From Pomphorhynchus laevis (lineage: Eukaryota > Acanthocephala > Palaeacanthocephala > Echinorhynchida > Pomphorhynchidae): DNA of 64,000 nt. Within the stretch, counting starts at the first letter, position 1, and every line of letters begins with the position of its first letter. Below, one piece after another: positions 55,924 through 64,000 of the stretch. The translations under genes and the position numbers were made by a program. The DNA is taken from assembly GCA_012934845.2 (NCBI GenBank), contig WNNJ02000329.1, forward strand, positions 1 to 64,000, read 5' to 3'. Below the pieces are notes generated by a model. The model was not told the origin of the DNA. It did no database searches and worked only from the letters and a program-made list of their open reading frames with translations.

Positions 55924-58900
55924 CTAGAAACAACACATTATTTATTTTTATTCACTCATAGTACAATAAATACTATTTATTGTAGACGATATATAGATTT
56001 TCTGTAAAGATTATATATTTAATCTACATGTAAATATTATAAATATAAATATTTTAATATTATAATAATATTATATAATATTATAATATTATAATAATAT
56101 TATATAATATTATAATATTATAATAATATTATATAATATTATAATATTATAATAATATTATAATAATATATAATAATATTATATATTATAATATATTATA
56201 TTATATAATATTATATATTATATTATAATATTATATATATTTATATCTACATGTAAAGATTATATATTTAACTTACACTTAACAAACAAATGATTTATTT
56301 AATGCAAATAAACAAATATTTAGTAAAACATTATCACATTATGAAGTAAAATTCAATTATTTAATATTAATTATTAATGCTAATCGATAATTGATATATT
56401 AATTAAAATTATTAAATTTTCGTTAATTAATGATTAATTAAATTTTTCGATTAACAAGAGATATCATCTCAAATAATATTTTTAGTGCTTATAATAGAAC
56501 ATCTAAAGATATTTAAACCTAAAAGTTTTCTCCAAGAGATAAGTTTTTCCGAGAGATAAGATAATTTTCAATAACAATCAAATATTACAGTTTCAAGTAC
56601 ATATATACTTGCAAAAAGTTAAATCCGAATCCGAGAAAAATATTACCAAAATCATTATAAGGTAATTAACGTTCATAGTAAAATAAACTTTAACTTAAAA
56701 GCTGTCAAAAGTAATTTAAAATTATATTTTTAAAATACAATTTTGTAATAATATAATGTTATTGGTATAATATATATAATTATATTAAATGAATGTAATG
56801 AAAATAAACTGAAGTAAATAAAATCTAATTATATTAGAGATTGACAAGCTTTAGCACTTTGGGAGGGGACATATTTTCATCCCGTACTGACCTGAATTAG
56901 ATGACTAATTTATAAAATCTAATAATTTAAAATATAATATTAAAATTCCAAGATGTGAAAACTTTTAAGAATGCGGATGATATATAACAATAGGTTGTAT
57001 TTGATATAGATGTCAGTTATAAAATATACTTTGTCCATCAGTACATATCAGTACATGTTAGCTTTAAATTCGAGATGCAGGCCGGATAAAAATGCTATGC
57101 GGGTAGGATCCGCGTATGGCTGATGGGTTCTCTAAATGTGATTTATAGAGAAAGCTTTGTTTATCACATGTTAAATGAATAATAAAAGGAATTAAAATAG
57201 ATGCAACTCTAAACAAGAAACAAAATTACACTAATTATTTAGGAATTTCTGAACAGGATCAACATATAAAAGTTTATTTTCATATTTTGTAGCAGCTGCT
57301 AGCGAAATATTAAAATAAATTTGGTTTGTTGTATTTATTCACAGCATCCTATTAGAGGATACAGTTTTATAATTTGATGGTATTATGTGCGATTATAATA
57401 TCATCAAATCCGGGATTATTATCCAGGAGCAAATAAGCTTCAATTTTATAATCAAAAATTTTGTCAAAAACTGGAGTTCGATTACAAGTAGAGCAGACTT
57501 CCTTATCACTCCTAGACAAGCTGATGGTTGCCAGTAGCACTCATCAGTAGGGTGAACTACCATCAGTCGTTTAGGCTGCCTTGTGATATATTAAAAGGCA
57601 TCTCCGAGAATTTGCTTACGTGGTAGTAATTATAAAACTGAAACTAATCGGCTTCTGGAGCACAATGTAACACACTAAACCATCAACACGTAAAAATGTA
57701 TCCTCTAAGGGATCCTGGGAGAAAATAAGCAATGACAGCAATTAAATCTCCTGCTGAAGAAAATCAGGATGATCCGGAAAGCACATGGTTAGTTTAAAGA
57801 GGCTTTGCCAATGCGACCATTTAATATTGCCAAAAATATTTATCTTTATATAACTTATTAAACTGAATTCAATATTGAATATGGATCTCAGGAATCGATT
57901 ATCACATACTCCTTCATCGGTATTCTCTACAAATATATATTGTGAACCACGAGAAATGTAGCAGAAAAGAAAAAATTTCCTAAATTTGCAAAATATTAAA
58001 AAGCAAGCAATCGACACATACCAGAATGGCTGAAACGCTTTAGGCACTTTTTGCACTGAAATGGTTTTTCACCAGTGTGAAGTCGTTGATGTTCTGCTAA
58101 GTGATGCTTGTGCTTGAATGCTTTGGAACATACATCACAAACGAAAGGTCTCAAACCTAGAAATAGAAATAAATCCAGTTTATTTATGAAGATAATTGAA
58201 ATTAAGTGGTTTCGTGTGAAGTTGCGGGGTATTTGCTATAAAATGATAATAACAATTAAAAATAAATAATTATCTTTATAATGTGGATAACTGTGGATTA
58301 TAACTTTTTATAATGTGGATTACTGTGGATAATCATAAATGAGTTGTATAAATGGACGTATACAATTTTTAGTCAAGATCATATGTCAATAGTAAGCGAT
58401 AATCAGTTATTAATAGGAAAGGGTTAGTTGGTGGTAAACAAATTAGGTTAATACACCATCATAGAGTATATACGGATACTTTAAATTAAGTAAATATTGA
58501 CATTTTAAGTAATTAATATCAAAACCATTTTCATTTATTAATCTATTGAAATCATTATATAAAATTTTTAATTTTAACATGCTATATATTTTAATTCATT
58601 AAAATTATTAAATTTTTATTTTAACGTATCATACATTTAAACTTATTAAAATTAATAATCATTAATTTAAGTTGTTATACAGATTAAAATTATTAATATT
58701 AAAATTATTAATATAAAACTTTAAATTAACATATTAATGATTATAACTTATTAAAATAATTAATTTTTATTTTAAAATGTTATCTTAACTTTTTAAAATT
58801 TTTAATTTTAATATGCCATACATTTGATGGGAATATTTGTAAATTAAATTTTTTTTAAATTCACCCCAATGTATATTTATATTAAGTAAATATTGGCTTT

Positions 58901-61361
58901 TTAAATAATTATTATCAAAATATACATCTTTATTAATAATCATTAATTTTTTATCTTTAATAAAAAATTTTAATTTAAATTATTTAAATAAATTAAATAA
59001 TTTAATTATTTTATAACTAATAAGTTAATTATTAAATAAATTAATAAGTTATAAATTTAAATTTATAAAAATTTTTATTTTTAATTTTAACGTGTTATAC
59101 ATTTCAACTTATAAAAATGTATAATTACAATTGTCATGGAAATGTGGAGTAGAAGCAGTGGTTGTTTCGATAAGATCATAGAGACAACTACAAACTCTAA
59201 CTCTAAGAACATAAGTATGATCTATACGATTTTGCTCAGCTATAACTATGACATTGAAAAATGCGGTAAAAATTCATTACTAACAATTAATGATGATTTT
59301 GCGTTCTCAACGAAAGCGCTTTTTCTATGATTGATTGCCTCTACTGTTCCTGCGACACACAACTAATGAGATAAAGATATTCAAGGTCAAATATCGCTCG
59401 TAATTGGCATTTATCGGATTTGACAGAGCAGCCTTTTATGGACTCGTGTATATCTAACAATTCAAACTCGTGTATTTAACTAACTCGTGTATTTAACTAA
59501 CTCGTGAATTCTAACTCGTGGATATTCTAACTCGTGTATCTAACTCGTGTATATCTAACAAAATTTTATGGATTCGTGTATATCTAACAATTTAGCACCA
59601 TCCGATACATTAAAATAAATATTTTTGCATAACATCAAAAAATAGCCAAATTAAAAGTTTATTCGTTGGTGCTTTCAATAGATGATAGAATTTGGATACA
59701 CGCTTAAGCAATTAGCTATACAATTATCTCATAAAATATAAATATAAACAAGTGAATTATGCTGGTTGCATTAAGTCAACGAAACCTAGCGTTTTTACAA
59801 CGATAGCCAAGACAGTTTTGATGGAATTGAGATTGCCACAGATACAAACAGCTACGGAAGGTATATTGCAAATATGAGGAGAGAAAATATATAACATAGA
59901 ACTTTATAAAAAACAATTGAAAACGAATAATAAATATTTTTGTGCATTAAATGCATTAATACACGAAAGATACATTTTTATTTATTTGCTGCTCAAATTA
60001 AAACTAAAGTTTAAATTTAAATTTTAACATTTATTAAACAGTGGCACGATATTAGCTTTAAGCCACTGATTTTAAAACAATGATTGTAAATAAGCGATTA
60101 ATTTGATACGCTTATTTGTTTATTAAGAATTCTTAATTAAATAAAAATAATTTATGATAACTTATGATAATTATTAAATAAAATCGATTATTAATAAGTG
60201 TGCACTCGTGTGTTCCTACCTGAATGTTCGTATCGGTGCCTGGCGAGTGAACTCTGCTTGCTGAACACTTTGTCGCAGCGATCACAAATAAAAATCGAAG
60301 ATGAATTATTTGCATCCGAAGTAGTTAACAAATATGGTTGTGTATGGTGCTGCTGCTGATTGTCCACTAGTATGGACGCACTACCGCTCACGCAATTTCG
60401 TTCGTCATTTGGAAACTGAATTGAAATATTTTCTTCTGCTGATTCGGTTCTACACAAATCTGTTCTAACCGATAAATCTAAAGGCTCTAAGGTACTGGAA
60501 TTCATTTCTTCGTCAACTTCTACATCTTGATGTTGCCCATCTTTCTGTTGAGCGTCCGCTGGTGCCTGAACATTGAGTTGATGTTGCTGTTGTTGAAAAT
60601 ACTGATAGAAAAAGATACATTGCCAGACGACTAAGGGAATCGTTAAGCGTAGTAAAATAATAGTACCAGTAAAGTTGTTGGTACCGAGTAAAAGTTTCGT
60701 CGTTAGTCTGCTGGGGAATAGACGGCATAAGTGGGAGTGACGGTACATTTCCAGTAACAGTATTTAACCATCTGCTTAGTAAACTAGAAAGATTTATCAA
60801 ATCAGTATTAGACGATCTCCTCCGACGACGCTTTATCGGTGTCCAACTATTAGGATTCAAAGATGATCCAGATGATGACGAAGATATGGACGAATGACCC
60901 TCATCGTCAAGCTTAGCACTATCAGCAGTTCGTACTCTTGATGAACATTCATATGACATTGTTGCACTTCCTTCCACTACCTGTTCGTATACATCTGCTA
61001 CCGTACTTTCATCTCCAGCAACGGATGCAGTCAACTCGGCAGCTGTTTCGGAAGCCATCGAGTGTGCAGCTACAAATTCTAAGGACTCATCCGAAATTTT
61101 GCTGTCAAGTGGACTGTGCGGCTCTTCGTTGCATTCCACACTGTTTTCGCAATCGTTTTGTTGCACAACATCAGTCACAATATATGTTGATTCGTTAACT
61201 GGTTCGTTTACCGGGACAGGTATCTCTTGTGCTTTATGGGCGTTATGCTTTTGACAACGTTGAGAAGCCATGTGGCTAGAATAAGATCCAGAGTGCGAAA
61301 ACTTTTTGCCACAATTGTCACAAGAAAAAGGTTTCTCCCCTGTATGTATACGAATGTGTTC
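55775..61361 (-). CDS. ZEB / zfh-1 zinc-finger transcription factor, 3' part of gene
   Basis: Minus-strand exons are 61361-60220, 58156-58022 and 55923-55775; the gene continues beyond the window at its 5' side. ZEB factors are E-box repressors with N- and C-terminal C2H2 clusters. Seen in order: the end of the N cluster ('[20 protein letters not shown]', '[16 protein letters not shown]'); a long acidic and serine-rich linker with the basic 'KRRRRRSS'; 'EPLDLSV', the CtBP-binding motif; then the C cluster of three fingers ('[20 protein letters not shown]', '[20 protein letters not shown]', '[20 protein letters not shown]'). Introns are 2098 and 2063 bp, phase 1 at both joins. No homeodomain lies between the clusters, although ZEB1/2, zfh-1 and ZAG-1 have one. 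A frame change occurs near 60600-60640. Confidence 0.92.
55924..58021. other. last ZEB intron; AT repeats, no gene
   Basis: Holds the 29-bp repeat at 56063-56180 and AT-rich spacer. The open frame at 57742-58056 (minus) is read-through from the finger exon into the intron. Confidence 0.7.
56063..56180. repeat. 29-bp AT-only tandem repeat, four units
   Basis: 'taataatattatata' starts at 56063, 56092, 56121 and 56150, an exact period of 29. Further AT palindromes follow to about 56240. Confidence 0.9.
58022..58156 (-). CDS. ZEB/zfh-1 penultimate exon (two C-terminal fingers)
   Basis: Between acceptor TTTCTAG and donor GTATGT it encodes '[19 protein letters not shown]' and '[20 protein letters not shown]', aligning with ZEB C-terminal fingers 2 and 3 including the conserved HTGEKP linker. 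Confidence 0.95.
58157..60219. other. ZEB intron with a small minisatellite
   Basis: Around 59450-59595 the phrase AACTCGTGTATNTAACT repeats about seven times, flanked by two copies of 'cgtgtatatctaacaa'. The rest is AT-rich. Frames such as 59136-59330 have no similarity. Confidence 0.6.
60220..61361 (-). CDS. ZEB/zfh-1 large exon (N-cluster end, linker, first C finger)
   Basis: Acceptor AAATTTAG, then the last N-cluster finger, about 300 residues of linker, and '[20 protein letters not shown]' with 'YEHSG' ending at donor GTAGGA. The upstream frame is open to about 60600 and the downstream frame from about 60650 on; they differ by one base. Either a one-base indel (error or real) or a short intron (possible acceptor TTTTTCTATCAG near 60601) must link them. 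Conserved motifs on both sides show that both frames are real. Confidence 0.88.
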
Positions 61362-62080
61362 CTAAATTTAACATATTTAATTGTGCAGATAATAGTTAGT
61401 TGGAAAAGGCAAACTTAAAACTGAATAAAATGTGTTTGGTTATCGATTGAGCAAAAGCTGAAAACAACATATTATTTAAATTTGATTGAAGAAAAACATA
61501 AATTGTACAAAAATAAGATTTATTACGATGTACATTATAAATACTAAACTGATTTACATTACAAGTTTTAGTAAGACAGCTAAGATTGGCGAGCGTTATT
61601 GAGTATAATATAGATCTTTGAGGTACATACATTAGAGGCGTGAGAATTTTAAAGAGAACATCTAAAGTTGTATTTTATACCCTTCAAGCTAGTAGTAAAT
61701 TTTATATTTTCCCTGTTTCTTTTTCTAACTTTCAATCTTTTACTAATTTTATAATTTTAATAATTTTATATAATAAGAAAAATAAATCTAAAAATAAGAA
61801 AAATAAGAAAATGTTTAACTACTTATGTCTTAGAGTAGATATTATTATCGTTTTGCTATAAAGGTGCTTACTAACAATAATTTTAATATTTTTGAACAAA
61901 TTTATTATTTAAAAATTACAAAAATAACAGGTAGGATTTTAATTCGCTTTACTTTCATTTATTTCCATTGACTGTATCAACATATTATTGTACACATAAT
62001 AATATGTGTACAATAAATGTACACAGTCAACGATAATAATATTAATTAATATTAATTATGAATTATTGGAGCTGGAAAAA
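61362..62080. other. ZEB intron; nothing firm
   Basis: A minus-strand frame at 61396-61632 starts 'YVPQRSILYS', faintly like a decayed RT 'GVPQGS' block, too weak to call. No upstream finger exon is visible up to the window edge. Confidence 0.4.
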
Positions 62081-62097
62081 AGGAGTTAACTTTATTT

Positions 62098-62135
62098 GAT
62101 ATTTCGCTGACCTCTGTTAGCATCTTCAGAAAATT
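62098..62135 (-). ncRNA. hammerhead-ribozyme-like core H4 (best preserved)
   Basis: Minus strand: CTGAAGA (62129-62123), one base, GCTAAC, loop AGAG, GTCAGC, then GAAA and TATC ending at 62098. Stem II has five of six pairs. CUGANGA, GAAA and an NUH site (AUC) are in hammerhead order with the two-base stem III (A-U, U-A) used by minimal PLE hammerheads. Stem I has at least three A-U pairs (TTTT before, AAA after). Confidence 0.55.
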
Positions 62136-62409
62136 ACAATTGTAATTTTCAAGATTGTAATTAAAGATTATAAAGAACAATATTAAATTTATTTAATATT
62201 AATAATATTAAAGAACTATATTTAATATTAATAATGTTAAAGAATAATATTAATAAATATTATATTAATATTAAATAATATTAAAGAATTATATTAAATT
62301 TAAGATTACTTAAAGCAGATTTTATCTCTGACGACAACAGCACCTGCTCAAAGAAAAAGGCCGCGAACGATTCAAAAAATTATATAAACATGTACATTTT
62401 TAAAATGCA

Positions 62410-62455
62410 TTGTAATTTTCTGAAGGTGATAACAGAGGTAACGAAATATCAAATA
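62410..62455 (+). ncRNA. hammerhead-like core H5, decayed
   Basis: CTGAAGG (62420-62426, last base of the box changed), a stem partly kept (AAC/GTAAC region), then GAAATATC (62443-62450). It is the inverted partner of H4. Confidence 0.4.
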
Positions 62456-62794
62456 AAAGTTCCAATTTTTTAATCCAGCTGTAATAATTCTTTATCAATA
62501 ATGGATTATTATCAACTATTTACAAAAAGGTCCACCAATACTGAAATGTAGCGTACTACTATTGACTTATAGATAGGATCAAAGTAGAGTGCAGAATAAA
62601 ATAGTCATCAAAATTTTAATAGCAATAATGACTGCACGGAAAATTAAAAGTAATATTTTTCAACAAATATTTTGAAATTAAGCATAAAAAGATAAATTAC
62701 AATGAAATATAAATTAAAAATAAAAGTATTATTTTGTTTCAAAGTATTTAATTAATTTTTATTCATAAATTCATATTTATATATCTTTAATATA

Positions 62795-62940
62795 CCAAGC
62801 GGCTCTACTATAAAGACTTTCCAGATGCGCTACAGTTCTTCCCAATTACTAGTGTATGTACCTCAAGGATTCCCATTCTCTCCAATCATGTACTTAGCCG
62901 CCTCCGTTATACTTTTTAAACCTCCTATGCTCGATCAAAA
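62795..62940 (+). mobile_element. LINE-A RT fragment, plus strand
   Basis: Plus-strand frames give 'RLYYKDFPDALQFFPIT', then 'VPQGFPFSPIMYLAASVILF', matching the LINE-A RT block 'RFYYE...[12 protein letters not shown]'. About 145 bases; both ends are ragged. Confidence 0.8.
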
Positions 62941-64000
62941 TATGGTGATATGATATATACTTAATATTATAATTTATGGTGATATGATATATATTTAATA
63001 TTATAATTTATAGTATATAATTTATTGTTTGTGTCATACATTTAAAATATTTTTTCAAACATAAAATTCCAATAATATCAAGCATTCACTGTAAACAAAA
63101 ACAAATTTATTATTAATAAATTATTACTAATAATTAATAATTATAAATTATAGTTATAACTTAACCTAAATTGAGAAATAAAAAGTACACGTTTATATCT
63201 TTGTTCGTGCTAAAATGTGTTGCTACTTACCATTTAATTTATATTTTAAGTTTATTTTTGATATATTTAAATTATTTTACAATTTAAACTAATTGATGAT
63301 AACATATTTATGCTTGAAAGTTGAATTTAACGTAGTATATTTGCTAATGTGTATAGAATTTTAAGTCAATTTCGAAACACTACAGACACCATTTTGTATT
63401 CGAAAAACGTTGATTAAAATGAAATAAAATTTAAGAATTCTAACTTTATCAACTTTTATATTGATAAAAAAGTAAGTAAAAATATCAACATATAATATAT
63501 GATGATAGCTCTATTAGATAACACATTTGATCAAATATTATATTTATATATAGGAATACATAACTGAATATTATATTGATATGTAAATATTGTATTAAAT
63601 ATTTTAGTATGTAATAAAAAGTAAAAATATATTTATATATTTATAGTATATTTATAATTATATATTAATTAATATTTAATTATTTAATTTTTATTAATTT
63701 TAAATACATTTATTAATTCAAAATTATTGTTACTCCTATCTAGCATAAGTATCTATAAGTATCAAAATAACGATGAATTAATGAATTAATTAGTTAATAA
63801 CGATTATGATAAATAACGAAGAGAAAAAAGAAATAGCAAAGAGCAACTTTTATGTAAAAACAAATTCACGTGCATAATAGATTCTGTAATTATATGTAAA
63901 AGTTTTAAACGAAATTCTCTCATTCTCATGATTCATATACGAGTAAGTGATTAAAATATTTATAAAGGTAAGGCTACCGGATGCTATCTATTACAGGGCA
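62941..64000. other. AT-rich, nothing recognised
   Basis: A phrase 'tatggtgatatgatatata' repeats at 62939 and 62976. No coding or finger exon is visible. Confidence 0.5.

Larger units (their letters stand above)
62085..62525. mobile_element. fold-back element made of Penelope-like ends
   Basis: The arms 62085-62150 and 62410-62480 are inverted copies carrying GATATTTCGC/GCGAAATATC, the hammerhead-like core and the flank 'ccagct(c/g)(c/t)aataatt'. The right arm continues with 'aatggattattatcaactat', also found at 27703-27735 and 27893-27935. About 250 bases of AT-rich sequence lie between the arms. Confidence 0.7.

Noticed and set aside
57742-58056. 104-codon minus-strand frame as a separate gene
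   Set aside because: It is an alternative-frame and intron read-through product of the ZEB finger exon at 58022-58156.
60938-61198. plus-strand 86-codon frame
   Set aside because: It is the antisense shadow of the ZEB linker exon.

Overview
This is nuclear DNA of a small-genome invertebrate animal. It is strongly AT-rich, packed with decayed retroelements, and holds a few genes split by introns. The four recognisable host genes are ACY1-type aminoacylase, uracil-DNA glycosylase (UNG), FAHD1-type acylpyruvase and a ZEB/zfh-1 zinc-finger factor. All are animal-type, and the ZEB factor is metazoan-specific. Three introns are very short (46, 47 and 49 bp), while the others are several kb long because mobile elements sit in them. 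UNG is, to my knowledge, absent from flies and other holometabolous insects, which argues against that group. RTE-type retrotransposon tails resemble those of nematodes. I cannot name the species; a nematode, mite or other ecdysozoan all remain possible.

Layout. 1-7.9 kb: a PLE-like reverse transcriptase (RT) fragment, a 16-bp minisatellite, two hairpins and a 3.2-kb dead non-LTR element (LINE-A copy 1, minus). 7.9-9.1 kb: an intact single-exon ACY1 gene (minus). 9.2-23.2 kb: a graveyard of LINE-B copies, LINE-A copy 2, an almost open RT-D element and many copies of a short inverted-repeat element. 23.4-39.1 kb: the UNG gene (plus), six proposed exons spread over 15.6 kb, with LINE-C, RT-D, Penelope-like (PLE) and LINE-A debris in its introns. 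36.5-41.3 kb: a 1.18-kb segment present twice in direct orientation, the second copy bounded by perfect 56-bp direct repeats. 45-46.7 kb: LINE-C and RTE remnants. 46.7-50.8 kb: FAHD1 (plus, three exons), whose long intron carries a tandem array of tRNA-derived SINE units. 51.1-51.8 kb: RTE and LTR-element integrase remnants. 52.8-53.0 kb: a possible two-exon gene for a small secreted protein (minus). 55.8-61.4 kb: the 3' part of a ZEB/zfh-1 gene (minus), which runs out of the window at its 5' end. 62.1-62.5 kb: a fold-back element whose arms carry hammerhead-ribozyme-like cores.

The host genes do not form a pathway; they are ordinary neighbours separated by repeats. The most interesting signals are the hammerhead-like motifs in paired inverted PLE ends, the crossing complementary blocks in the tail of the RT-D element, the 1.18-kb duplication with 56-bp flanks, the ZEB gene without a visible homeodomain, and the unrecognised small secreted protein. 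Splice sites and gene models were assigned by eye from protein-family conservation; none has been checked against transcripts.
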